Below, piece after piece: positions 33,433 through 45,230 of a DNA stretch of 64,000 nt. The translations under genes and the position numbers were made by a program. How positions within the stretch are numbered: the stretch's first letter is position 1; each line of letters opens with the position of its first letter. The stretch spans positions 16,684,974 to 16,748,973 of the forward strand of contig NC_061786.1 of NCBI RefSeq assembly GCF_022458985.1, in the 5' to 3' direction. The notes beneath the pieces were generated by a model, which did not search any database, had not been told where the DNA came from, and saw only the letters and a list, made by a program, of their open reading frames with translations. This stretch comes from Mugil cephalus (Eukaryota > Chordata > Actinopteri > Mugiliformes > Mugilidae).

Positions 33433-34173
33433 CGTGCCACTTTCCAAATGTGGGACAAGGGTGAAGGTGAACGGTTTCATCCCCTTCACACGGCAGCAGA
33501 ACAAAAGTCGCTGTGTGGTCAGCGCCTCGACAGTCACACACTCTCACACGGTTAAGTGAGTGCACTTTCACAGAGTTTACCCAATCCACCCCAACTGTGA
33601 AATGATATTCCACGGCGCAAGCGTGACAGGGCGCGACTAATCCACGACGGTTAGGCACCTGAGGACTTGAATAGATTATTTCCATTAGCAACTGTGTGTG
33701 TTATTTAGGACTTTAATCATAAATATCAACATTAAAGGCACCGCTATGATTAAGTTGTGATATCATAATTTAATTCAAATGAGGTTCAAAGTCCGGCTCC
33801 TGTGTTGGTTTTGAGAGGTGTGTCTTTTATCAGTGCCAGAATTCTGCAGCCACCGGAGCAATAGTTATTTTTAGTTTTTGCTTTCCCCCCCTACACACTC
33901 TGCAGTGCATGCGCCAACCTCCGATATAAATCATTAATAACTGTTGTAACTGAGCTCAAAACACTGCAGGTAGAAAGTCCTCCTTGCACCTTGCACGCAT
34001 TCGTCCCCAAACACCCATCCCTCGCTTCTTACCAGGTGCACGGCTGTCCTGAACGCAGCATCCAGCAGCATCAACTTCCACGGCTCCTGGATGGCCTCGG
34101 GCAGCGGGATGTAGATGTAATAAGCCACCGCCACCGTTAACAGCACGGTCACTACGAGCGGCAGCAGCTTCAT
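30937..34173 (-). CDS. nceh1: Neutral cholesterol ester hydrolase 1-like (arylacetamide deacetylase family); complete, 5 exons
   Basis: NCEH1 is a single-pass ER-membrane serine hydrolase that cleaves cholesterol esters and 2-acetyl ether lipids. Exons from the 5' end are 34033-34173, 32378-32612, 31982-32051, 31640-31811 and 30937-31557. They give 1239 nt, or 412 residues (human about 408). Residues about 3-22 form the N-terminal membrane anchor ([20 protein letters not shown]). The oxyanion-hole motif HGGG is at 116-119 and the nucleophile elbow GDSAG has Ser194. The other triad members fit Asp352 ([10 protein letters not shown]) and His382 (DGFHG). [15 protein letters not shown] is a strong NCEH1 signature, favouring it over AADAC. 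It lies next to tnfsf10 in the same orientation, as in human. Fish may have several nceh1 copies; which one is unknown. Confidence 0.94.
32613..34032 (-). other. nceh1: nceh1 intron 1, contains TG/CG array
   Basis: A 1.4-kb intron. It has a C run at 32862-32871 and a long TG/CG array, and is otherwise unremarkable. No other exon or transposon is recognised. Confidence 0.6.
33364..33436. repeat. (TG)30(CG)5 alternating purine-pyrimidine array
   Basis: About 60 bases of uninterrupted TG followed by CGCGCGCGCG. All 70-odd bases alternate purine and pyrimidine, a classic Z-DNA-forming composition, in nceh1 intron 1. Confidence 0.95.
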
Positions 34174-37114
34174 CTCGTCTCACTCAGCCTCAGGACCCGC
34201 AGTGGATCCAGACATGTAGATCTACAGTCTGACGTCCTCAGCAGCCGCTGTTTCCTAATCTGTCTGTCACACGAGTTGGTTTGGAGGAAGAAAACACTTC
34301 CTTTTGGGCATTTACAAAAATAAAACTCCAATAAATAAATAATAAAGTGTCTTTTAAGAGAATAATATATATATAATATGTTAGAGCTTTGCAATCAGTA
34401 AATATGACTGTAAATCTCAAAATAATGAAACAGACGTGGCTACATCTGGTCACAAATATTCGAAATTAGACTGAATTTGTATCTTTATTAAATTACAATA
34501 TTATTTTTTAGATTTTAAACTTTTATTTAAAAAAATGCATTTTGGAACACAATCTTGGTCCCACTCCCTCCCTCTTTCAGTTTTTATTGTTATTTAATTA
34601 GCAAAATCGACAAAGTGTTCAGACTTTTACTTTGAAGGCCGAATGGAAGCGACGAATGGAAAGCTGGGAATTAGAGTTTTCTTGTTAGAGCTGTAAAGAA
34701 AAAGCAGCGCAGTTGCATTGCAGGTATTTGACCACAGGGAGGCAGAACAACGTTGTAGACCGGACATGGGGGGAACAAAAAAACAGCCCAATCATTCTGT
34801 TATTTATTTAATTTCATTACAATTAAGACCATTTCCTTCAGTAGGTAAAAAGAGTGCAGAATTTCTTGAAGTGCAAAATGTGTTAAAGTTAATTAGAAAG
34901 TAAAGCAGATGTGTTTTAATACGGGTCATATGAGAGTATTGACTTTTAACTGTGAGTGATTTGATTTGCTCATGACATTTTGAGTGTGACACTTTAAGTG
35001 TTTCTTATCAAAGCAAACACTACACTATCAAAAAGAACAGTATTTAAAGGAATTACTCGTAAGCTTTGATGTGGAAATGGTTCATTCCGGGTTGTTTGGT
35101 GAAGTCCAAAGTCAGGAGGACTTCTCATCCTGACTATTGATGCCTTTTCCTGTGCAGACATCAATACTTAGACTAAGGTCTCACTGCAGGGCATTAGTGG
35201 AGCGGCCAAGGAATGAGGCTCATCACCATTTATACTCTATTGATCCTCCTACAGCACTTTTCTGACTTTCCATCCGTTTTCAGATAAAAGTTATTTTCTG
35301 GTCCGAGGCTGAGTTGGAAGGATTCTGCATTCGATACTCACACCGGCTCAGTGTTTTTAAACGTTGACAAGCACAAAATAAATAAATAACTAAACAAATG
35401 TGGAGAATTTGGTGATTGTCTGACTTTTAAATCAGTGACATAACCCACTGAGAATTCATGCCCCATGCACGATCACGTCCTACGACTGATCTCCAAGATC
35501 GCTCTAAATATAGGTCACGGAAAGGCGAAGAGCAGCGGGGCCTTCGCTGCAGACGGGGCAGAGAGTCTCTCGGTTCTTCCCACGCTGTAGCTTTTCAGTG
35601 GCCGCTGCCTGTCCCTGGCGGCCCTGTGTGAGAGCGTAAACAAACATCAGACCTGATGAGGATCTGACCCCTGCGCTGTGGGCTGGTTTTTCCAAAACAC
35701 AGCAGCCTGACCAGCAGCGGACCATGTCGGATTAACCTCTTGGAAGATGGTGATGTGGCGAGGTGGCTGCAGAAGGTCACGATAACGCCTTTAATTGCAG
35801 AAGCTTGTTAGCAAAACCAAGAATCCGTGCACGAGCTTCGTTTCACCGATTAAGGAAGTAGTAGGAAAAACACGAGTTGTGGTTTTATTCTTTTAATATG
35901 CTCTAATTCAGCTTGACCTTTGATTTTTCACATTTTATTATGTTATTTCCCAACATTTACAATTTCATTTACACCTTTTACACCTCTAGTTTAGCCAAGT
36001 CTACCCAGCAGTGTAACTAGAAGATGTTGCAAGAGGAAGAAACGAGATGTATGTAATGTAATAATAATAGCACCGGCCGCTCGTGACGCACAAAGCTGCA
36101 AATTTTCTGCAGTCGTCTTCAAATCCTGAATCCTACACGGGGTCAGTGTTTCACGCTCAAACGATCTCTAACGAAGTCGGACACGCACGCAACACTTGGT
36201 CTCTTTCCAAGAATCCATCTGAGTGGGAGAGTCAGCAGAAGGTTTAAATTGTGAATGTGATATATGTGCTTTTATGTATGTGTGTGTGTGTGTGTGGTGT
36301 AAAGAGTGTGCATTAAAATTCCCTCTTCCTGCCCCCTCCTCACTAACCCCCGAACACCCCTCCTCCCCATCCCCTCCCCTCCCGTGCACTGGCCTGGCGT
36401 CTCCCTGCAGTCTGTGGTATGGAGGGCAGAGAGTGGGCCCCTCTCTTGTGTCGCTGACTGGAATTACACTTATGGTCATTTAACATGACTAAACGCATGA
36501 GGCAGAAATGGAGGTTTTCCATTTCGGGCCGTCCCGTCTCATGGCTCAAACCCTCGACCTGATGCTGCCTTTAAATACGTTTCAGTGTTACGCATCTGGT
36601 ATCCTAATCTTAAACGCTGATTAAATAAGAACATGTGTAACATTAGATTCAACGCTAAAGCAAAGATAATTTACTTTACGGAATGCTGTCTCTTCAGTGT
36701 GTCAGAGGGAGAGGCGGCTCAGCTGGGACGATGACGGGGCCTGGGTGACTCCGGCTGCTGGGGGGACGAGCGAATGCATGCGCATATGTCGAACATGGGT
36801 CTGTTTCTATAACTGTGTGAGTGTGTGTGTGTGTGTGTGTCACAGACTGACTGGAAGGAAAGTCAAGTTTTCCCTTGAGGTTACTTCTAACATTCACCGA
36901 GCAGCTGGGTCGGGGTTATATATGATAAACAGACTTTTTCAGTCTGACGGGGTCCTGCAGATCATGTCGGATCGTACCTCTTTTCATGTTTACTGTTGCT
37001 GTTGCAGACTCAGACACATTGTTACTATGCAGTTTCAGTGTCATAAATAGTCACACAGACTGAGTCAAATTTGACCTGGGAGGACAAAAGTTGCACAATC
37101 AATGGGAAGACAAT
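34174..37114. other. Intergenic region upstream of nceh1
   Basis: No supported exon. Immediately above 34173 is the likely nceh1 promoter/5' UTR, but no TATA or CCAAT box stands out. TG runs occur at 36275-36298 and 36821-36841, and a pyrimidine-rich patch at 36335-36385. No transposon is recognised. Confidence 0.45.
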
Positions 37115-37590
37115 CAGTATGTTTACATGCGCGTATAGTGTAAAAAAACTGAATTATTGCCTTAATCTGACTCTAACTGGACAATTTAAGCGCATGTAAA
37201 CGAATTACTCCGACTAATATCGGAGTTCCAAGTTTTTTGTTCCGGGCATGTGACCCTGGAACCAAAACATACCAGGAAAGCCGGGCGCAGAAGAAGAAGG
37301 TAAACAGAGCCGGTAGAAGAACCACCTGAGGGATAGCCCCATCTTGTCTGCACCAGAAGTAGCGCGCACTTTACATATGACAATAAAAAAGCTAAACTAT
37401 TATCCATCTTGTGCTTTGAAATGCCAAACTGCTGGATTAGAGTTGTTCAGTTGTTTCTTATATGACGTAATAGGTCATCTGGAAAGGGGGCCGTATTAAC
37501 CCACTGAAAAGACACATATCGCCACCTAGTGTGGAGGAGGAGGACACGTTCCCGTCAGTTATTTGATTTTCTCCGTCGCATGTAAACTGC
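37115..37590. mobile_element. Dispersed non-autonomous element, copy A (476 bp)
   Basis: The ends read CAGTATGTTTACATGCGCG and, reversed from the right, GCAGTTTACATGCGACGG, sharing a TTTACATGCG terminal motif. An inner palindromic piece is built of CCTTAATCTGACTCTAACTG and GCGCATGTAAACG. An inverted second copy starts at 60876 and shares GGGAACATGTCCTCCTCCTC-type sequence (one mismatch here), GGCGATATGTGTCTTT and TGACCTATTACGTCA. That shows a repeated family and not unique DNA. No coding content; family not named. Confidence 0.7.
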
Positions 37591-40490
37591 ATTCAGAAAA
37601 TAGCTCAGTTAAGCTGTGGATGTAAAAGCACTGAATGCTAGGCAACTACTGGGGTCTAGGAGCTACACTTTAGAAATGGGGCCAGCAGCATTTTCCTCAT
37701 ACATATTATAAAGTTAAAACTCAATGCAGCTAAATTATGAAAGGTTAACTTCAAACCCACCTCTGGCATTTCTGAAAATGTCAGCGAACTCATCGCAGCT
37801 CAGTCAGTTCAAAACTTCCACCCCCTAAGTTATGAATACCACGTGAGAGGCCTGATCCTATGGATGTGAACATGGCAAACACGACGCTTTCTGAAGGCAG
37901 CACGTAGCATGAATAAATAGAATGATGACGTGCAGGTGGACTATGACAAATACCATATATGACAGTTGCATTTCTTTGTAAAGCCAACAGGAAATGAGCT
38001 CAATTCTATTAAAGGGCGGCTGCAGCTTTGTCAGACCTGATAGCCGGACTGACTTCCCATTTGGTCACTTTTATTTTATTTCTATAAAATGTCAATTTGT
38101 CAGCATTAGTCAGCCGGGAGGTCCACAGAGTCACTGCAGAGGACAGAGGCAGTCTGACTAAGGAAGCACAACAAGGCAATGTCTTACTCACTTACTTACT
38201 TAAATGACAGTTTTAAACGCACCTCAACTGAGGAAGCAACGCATTGTCGGGTTGGACGCGCACATTTACACACAATGACACCAATGTACTGTGGCATTCA
38301 GGAATGTCATGGACAGGAGGCCAGTTGGTGCTTGCTCTGCTTCAGCTGCAACACGGACTCTATTTCTGAAAAGACAAACAGCAACCTGTTGTTGTTCTTT
38401 CCCCTGCAGCGCAAAGGTGTCACGTCTGCAAGAACGGGCCACGGAAGAAGGTCGTTTTGTGATTTATTTTTATTCTATTCTGTTCTGTTCTGTGCAGGGC
38501 GGCGCGCTGCTGTCGGTGCGAGGCGTTCGAGCACACACTGTTCCCGGTGCGCTCGGTAATTGGCTGCTGATGAAATGCCGTCACCATCTTAGCAATGTGG
38601 TATTGTTTCATTTTTAATCTGTTGCAGTTTCTCCTCATTCTGCCCTCATACGGCACCGACCTGATTCTAAGTTTGCAGCTGGAAACGGGCCATTTCACTC
38701 ACTGGTCGTTCTGCTACATGCGTGTTACACTGAAGTGTCCCCTTGCAGCTGCAAAACAAGAGGGAACTTTGTTCTTGTGTGAGCGAGGGAGCGAAGCAGC
38801 GCAACAGAACGGGCAATGATGAAATCAAACATCTCGGAGTCCGACTATACAAACTGTGGCTCGGCTATTAACACGTGTAATGTGATTTTCAGGGCCGGGG
38901 TAGAAAGAAAGAAGTAGCGTCGGCCTACCCAGGCATACACAGACACACACACCCATTCTCTCACACGTCAAGTCTTAGTCATAGCGCCTGAAAACAGCAA
39001 TTTTCTAAATCTTGTGTAATGCATTAAATGCCTGCACCAGAGGTAAAAGAGGAGCCGTGACTAATGATGACGTGAGGAATAAATTCAGACCTCGGTTTAC
39101 TGTAAATGAGAGGAGGAGCGATACTCGGTGGAAGTGGGAAACCATTTTCATATGCTCTTCGTCACCAGTTTTACAATTTCTTCACATTTTCTAGTAAGCC
39201 TTTCCATCCAAAGCTCATCTCCACCTCGTGTTAGACTCAAGTTTTCCACTGGTCTCCGGGAGATCCTTGCTAAAAGGTTGTGCAGGCCATAACCAGCCAG
39301 CCAGCGGCTATAGCGGAGCGAATTCAGCTCATGCATCCCACAGTTTGGAAAAAGCATCAGGCTGGCAGCCGGCCCGGGCGGAGAGGAGTCAGAGGTCAAG
39401 CGCCGCAACGATGTGGACGACCGCATGCCTCGGCCCCGACCTTTAACCTGGGCATGCACGGAAAAACAGCCCAGCGCTGTTCTGTCCAGAAGTGATGCGG
39501 CCAGTTCAAACAAACATGTGCAACCCCCGGCGTGACTCTTTGATAGACACAGTAGCGAAGACAAAAAAAAAAAAACCCACATTAGAGACGGGAGCGAATG
39601 AGGCGACGGGGATTAACATTGCAGCTCTGATTGAGCACACATAAAAGACAAGGAACGTGCACGCACACGCATGACCTCCCACTTCCTCCTCCGCATACTC
39701 AGCCGACGCCCCGTCCCGCTCCCACGAGCCTCTCTCTGGCCTAAATGGGATCCTGATGTTGTGTTCGCCAGACCCCCGCCGCCCCTCCCCGACTCCCTGC
39801 ACCCGCGTCCCCTACGGCCAGAACCGAGGCTGTTAAACGCTGGCTTCGCGCTCCTCCCCTCGTCCTCAGCTGCTGCGGAGCGACGTTGACGAGAGGCAGC
39901 TGCTGCGGTGGCGAGCGTGCGTGAGTGATGTAGTAGGCAGCAACCAGAGAAGATACCCAGATAAACAGGCTGATACTCGGACAAATGGCGGGGCGGCGGG
40001 GTCACCTCCAGATTGCACGTGCTAAATATCCGAAAACAGCGATTGCCGTTCCATTAACCGTGGGCTGCGGCTTCTGGGAGCACGTTTGGCGAATTAACAT
40101 GCGGAGCATTTGGAGCTGCGGCGGAGGAACCTCGACATGTTGAGGAGCCGCACACATAACGCCTGCACACAGGCTGAAGGGGGCTGCGTGGAAGACGGGG
40201 AGAGCGCGTCTCGGTCTAGGGGAGGAAGCCGGCTTAGACAGCTGGTATCATGTAACACTCTAATAAAACCCTTCCCATTTCACTGACATTTCCCCGCGGA
40301 GACGAAAACCCAAAACTCTCAGAGACACACAAAGTCTGAAAAGCCCGCTGATTGCGAGAGCGCACACAAACGCGCGTGCGCAGAGCCGAGCAGGCTCACC
40401 TTGTAAAAATGCACGTGCAGTCAAGTGTTTTATTAACTTTAGTGCAGTAATAAGTCTCAGTCTGGCATATTTAGGCCTCAATTGTTGGAC

Positions 40491-40536
<46 letters not shown>

Positions 40537-40943
40537 CGTCTGTGTGACCCTGCTGTCCTTGGCTCTATATGTGATGCTGTATTTCTGGCATGGGCTGCTT
40601 TCAGCAGAAGCTCAGATCCAGGTGTCTGGACCTTAAGGCAGACTGTGTGTGTAGTTCATCTGTGTCGGTGTGTGAGGTGCTGAGTGACACTCCCTGTTCC
40701 ATTTTGTCAGGATGTGTCAGCACCCTCGTTGCCTTTACTTTTCATCCCTGCAACTCTCTCTCTCTTCTCTCCATCTCTTTTTCATGTCCTGTGCTGCAGC
40801 TCTGACCAGACGAGGGTAGCCAGGGCTGTTTTGAATTCTAGTCAAGATCTTTTTTACTCTGTTTTTCAGAATAACTTCTCAAAGTCTTAACTGAGACTAA
40901 CACAACTACTGAGACTAGACTCCAGTTGCTGATTAGTTTCCAG
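37591..40943. other. Intergenic region, GC-rich patch near 39.7-40.2 kb
   Basis: No exon supported. Bases 39660-40250 are GC- and CpG-richer than their surroundings and purine-rich on the - strand; they could be a regulatory region but carry no clear promoter elements. A TG array lies at 40496-40531. The open frames here are not conserved-looking. Confidence 0.4.
40496..40531. repeat. (TG)n microsatellite
   Basis: About 17 uninterrupted TG units. Confidence 0.95.
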
Positions 40944-41465
40944 TAGGGTTGGGTGGTACACCGGTTCATACCAAATACTGCTATTTTTTTCCGTTATGAT
41001 ATGAATTTTTAATATACCGGCACACCGGTGTATTTGATTACACAGCGTTCGGAACAATGCGCCACGAGACACTGTTTCAGACCGGAACATTTTCAATATT
41101 GTGCTTCTAAACACGCACGGCGCGACACTGTGAGGTGTGGTGAAGACGGAAAGGCACAAAAATGAAGCGGCAGAACGAGAGGACAGAAAAAAGGTGCAGC
41201 ATCGGCAGTCCCTGTTTTGGGTAGACCCGTCCCCCGTCAAAAGCTGACGGGGGACGCCAATTTAGCTTTTCATGAGTGAGACAAAAAAAAAGTTGTGTGC
41301 AGACTACAATTATTACGTTAGCCGGGCACGCTGCTATTGACATTACAGGCATAGCAGTTTAAACATGTTTAAATATCAATAAATATGTCAGAATAAGTAA
41401 AACACAACGATATAACACGATACCATCAACATACTGTGATATACATTTTTGGTCGTACCGCCCTA
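40944..41465. mobile_element. hAT-type non-autonomous insertion with 8-bp target duplication
   Basis: The left end begins TAGGGTTGGGTGGTAC and the right end finishes GTACCGCCCTA, so the reversed right end TAGGGCGGTAC pairs with the left. GTTTCCAG at 40936-40943 and GTTTCTAG at 41466-41473 flank it directly. They match at 7 of 8 positions, the size and placement of a hAT target-site duplication. Inside are ACCGG-containing repeats and no transposase. Length is 522 bp. The single mismatch in the duplication points to an old insertion. Confidence 0.8.
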
Positions 41466-41473
41466 GTTTCTAG

Positions 41474-44094
41474 TAGCCATGCTAATTATTAATTTATGAA
41501 CGAATTGAGAACACCAGACTTTAAATATGCGGGCAGTATAAATAGCAAAATGGACTAAATATTCAGTTTACACACAATACCAGACTTTATTATAGACATC
41601 CAGTAATACCTAGTAGGTTTCAGTTCTGTTTAAATTAAACAGACAAATTTTGTATTATTTCAGCTAATAATATATGCAGTACAAGTGCAACACCCGCTCT
41701 GCGACTTAACGCCCGGCACCGTTTGCTACGTGGCAGGTGGAAGTTCAAAAACCTTGGGCTGCCTTCAATGTTTTTTCATTGCTGACATCAAGTGGTGATG
41801 CACCATCTCACCGTATTAAATATTCAACACCAACAAGCAATTGAGCAACACTGGCCAACAGTGTAGCTTGGCTACCTGAAAGCTAATTAACCTAGCATAA
41901 CTTTCTAGCCGCCTTACTGGATATTTGGACAGAATATGTGTGCAAAAAAAAAGCTATTTTATATTTTGCTCGATGTGCAACAGAGTCCACGGTGACCCTG
42001 AAGCTCGGTTTCTTCAAAATGCATCTGCAACTCAGATGGTCGGTTCTGTGGCAAGTCCTGCTTATAGTTGCAGACTGCACTCTGTCACAGACCAAGTTTA
42101 CTAGTCCTGACAGTATTTTATTTGCCTTTAAGCCTCTGGTTTCCTTTCACACACGTGCATGGCCATTTATAAACACAGCATTGATCGTGATCTGCAGAGT
42201 TCTTCTAAATAATCCATCTGAATCGATGTTCCCTCACCGAAATCTGGATTTTGTTTTAACATCTCTGCATTGAAGTAGATGCATAAATTTGATCATGAGA
42301 TGCTCAAAGATTTCATTTTACCACAGTTGCTCATCGGGTGCAAACCCCCGTGGCACCCTCGTCAGAGTCCCTGGTTTATATTCTGCTGTTTGCTTGCTAC
42401 CAATGTGCAAATGTGCTCATGTAAGTGGTCCAAAAATGTTTCAGGGAATTCTCGTTGCCTCTTTAGCCGGACTTCTTCCTGTAATGCTGGACTGGCTCCT
42501 CCTCTAATTGAGTGTGAGTATTTATTTTTATCCTGTGGGCAAGACAAGGTACCGTCGCACACACACACACACACACACACATAGACACATAGTGGTCCAA
42601 CTTGTCATGTGATGCAAACCTTGTGATACTTGATGTTGTTATAGGAGACACATTCCAGCAGGATTTGGAGAGGGATCTTAGGTGTGAGCGTGTGTGTGTG
42701 TGTGTGTGAGTGTGTTAGGGTGCCTTAAATCACATCCACTGCACATCATCCATCAGCAGGTCTTACTCTCACTCATCGGCATGGTAACTTCACACTGGCA
42801 GCAACACAACCTCAGACTGCATCCCGTTTGAGCTATTTCCCCCCCTCTTGGGTCATCTCCTAAAACTGTGGTTTCCACCGTCAAGTGGCGCCTGCAGCGT
42901 CGGCGCCTCTTTTAACAGTAAGGCAGGACACCGAAATCCTCTCAGCCCCCTTTGACCATGTGGATCTAATAACAGAGGGCATGCATGCAGAGCCGGGGAG
43001 GGGTCAAATCTCCGAGATTTCAGTCACTATCTTTCAACAGGACACGGAGAACTTGCTAAAAAAAATACAAAAAGACAGCCATATGGGTTTTTCTCCACCT
43101 CTGTGTGGGTGCTACTTTCAGCCACTCTAAAATTTTTTTTTTTTTTAAAAAGTCTTCTTGTCTTCATTTATAAACTCAAACTGTATTAAATCTGCTGAAG
43201 GCAAATACCTGGTCTCCATAGAAACACAGGTTTTAAGCACAGAAGTTTTACACTTCACCAGATTGTGCTGCAGCCAAACCTCTTCCTGCCTGATGTGAAC
43301 ATGCATATAGTTTGGTTTTATCATTAAAATGAATTTTAAAAAAATGATTACAGCTTAATCCTTGAAAGAAGCCCATATTGTAAATGTCACATTTCGATGT
43401 AGGGCTGCTACTTTCAGATCTAATCAACTCATTTGACATGTTTATACGTGCATTTAAGGCAAACCCAGTGAGATGAGCGCACTCGGACAAATCAAATTTG
43501 GCGCAAGTGCAGCTTCAAACTCAAAAATAGGTTGCTTTGTTGTGTACTTGGTCCAAAACGGATTGCTCTGCATGTATAGGAAACAGCAAACTAAAAGTAA
43601 TCATGAAACCTGTGATTAAACAATTCTTTTAGATCACAATGTGAAAGACAAAAAGGCAGACAAATAGGGCTTTGTTTTGTTTATTTTTTATTTTCAAATG
43701 CATCCTAATAAATCTTGGACTAAAACTTAAAATTGTAGTGTTCAGTTATTGAGAGAAAAATCATTTTTGGAAGATCTAAAATGTTCTGAATTAAACAAAG
43801 GAAGTGTTTCTATTATTTTGGCGGTCAGTGGTCTCGGCTAAATAACACGTTACATCCTCCAAAATGACCTCCATGCAGTTGAATGACCGCTATTTTAACA
43901 CAAACTGAAGATAAAAACAGTCGTGAACACGGATTCAGTGGAAGGCTGTCGCATTAAAACGGTCTGTTTGTCTCTAGTGTGCCTAATGTTTTGGCAAGCG
44001 AGTGTACTTTTCAGCTCCACTACACAAATCAGCAGCGAACGTAAGTGAAAAAAAAAAACAAAAAAACAAAAACAAAAAAAAAAAACTGGGCAGC
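41474..44094. other. Intergenic region, microsatellites only
   Basis: No exon supported. CA array at 42557-42580, TG run at 42690-42710, T run at 43133-43147. Otherwise AT-rich sequence without recognisable elements. Confidence 0.45.
42557..42580. repeat. (CA)n microsatellite
   Basis: About 12 CA units. Confidence 0.9.
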
Positions 44095-44434
44095 CTGTCA
44101 CTCTACTGGAGCCCCCGCCCCGCCGGTCTGTTAACGGGAACTCCCCCTAAGTTCCCCGGTTCTCCTCTCTCTGCTGCTCATTCTCTCCGTGAGCTGTCAC
44201 ACACACAAACACACGTATTCCCACGAACACACACGGAGCTGCCGCTGCGTGCTCAGGCGAACCTCCCTCCACTCTCTGCTGCCGCTGGCGCTGCTGCTGC
44301 TGCTGTTCCCCGGTTACCGGAAAAAAAAAAACGCGGCTGTGTGGATTCGCAGTCTGCGTCGAGCCTCGTCGTGACAGAGTTTGGAGGCGGCTGGAGGAGG
44401 AGGAGGAGGAGTGAAGGGGGCCAGGAGGAGAAGA
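44095..44434 (+). promoter_or_regulatory. CpG-rich promoter and putative non-coding first exon of an unfinished + strand gene
   Basis: CpG and GC content jump here: CCCCGCCCCGCCGG at 44113-44126, then CTG/GCTGCC-rich sequence and a GGA-rich end. The stretch finishes AGGAGAAGAAG followed by GTAAGC, a near-perfect splice donor (exon end about 44434). CpG enrichment continues to about 44820. No coding frame of known type follows within the window. In human the + strand genes beyond NCEH1 are ECT2 and NLGN1. The lack of coding exons over the next 20 kb suits the giant 5' introns of a neuroligin gene (nlgn1) better than compact ect2, but this is inference from gene order only. Confidence 0.4.
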
Positions 44435-44876
44435 AGGTAAGCGATGGTGACAGAATGAGTGTTTCCTCTCGTATCTGTTCAGAGAAACTTTGCCGTGTTT
44501 GATCGCCGTCTCGCGCGCCGTCTCGTGCGCCGCAGGGATATCGCCTGCGAGCCGCGAGCCGCGGGGCTTTTGATAATCGGGGCGCGTTTAATGAAGTATT
44601 TCGCTTTTTTTTTTTTTTTTTGCGCGCACGTAAATGGTGCGTGCGTACGCGCGCGCTTGGCCTTTCTCATTAGGGGAGGGTGGGGGGTCCTCCAGTTGTG
44701 AGGGAGGAAGTTTGGAGATCGGACGCGCAGATTGTAGCGGGTCATCGAAGGGGAGTCGACCTGAACCTGCTCGCTGAGAAAAGTAGCCCGCAGTTCCTGT
44801 TTAGTGAACAAACGTCCCGAAGCGCTCAGGTAACTTCGGTCTTTTCAAGTTTTACTGAACTCCCTGATTGAAGACG

Positions 44877-45230
44877 CAGGTGTCAAACATAGGGCCCGAG
44901 GGCCAATAGCGGCCCGCGAAAGGGTCAAATCTGGGCCGCAGCATGAATTTGCAACGTGCAGAGTTTACGTAGTAGACAGCAATTTTTTCAATGAAAATAA
45001 CTGCTATTCCTAATTTGTCCTTTTAAAGAGCAACGTGCACTTAACACAACCCCAAGACAGCAGACAGCATTATTAAATGTAAACATTGTTCTAATTATTC
45101 TTTGCACTATAAAAAAATGGAAAACGTTCAGAGTTCTTGTTACTTACGAGTTATTATTCCTCTGTATTACTGGTTAGATGAAAATGGGGCTGTATGTGGC
45201 CCCCACACTGTCCTGACAGCCCAGATATAA
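44877..45230. repeat. hAT (Charlie-like) element fragment
   Basis: It starts CAGGTGTCAAACATAGGGCC, then GAGGGCCAATAGCGGCCCGC, and later has GTATGTGGCCCCCACACTG. This pattern of CAGGTGTCAAAC followed by repeated GGCC/GGCCCGC phrases is typical of hAT-derived vertebrate repeats. The matching right end (a reversed CAGGTGTC) is not seen, so the copy is truncated or very decayed. Confidence 0.6.

Noticed and set aside
44002..44502. 166-residue + strand open frame over the CpG island
   Set aside because: It begins in an A-rich tract, reads Lys/Asn runs and then low-complexity sequence, and crosses a strong splice donor. The region looks like a non-coding first exon.
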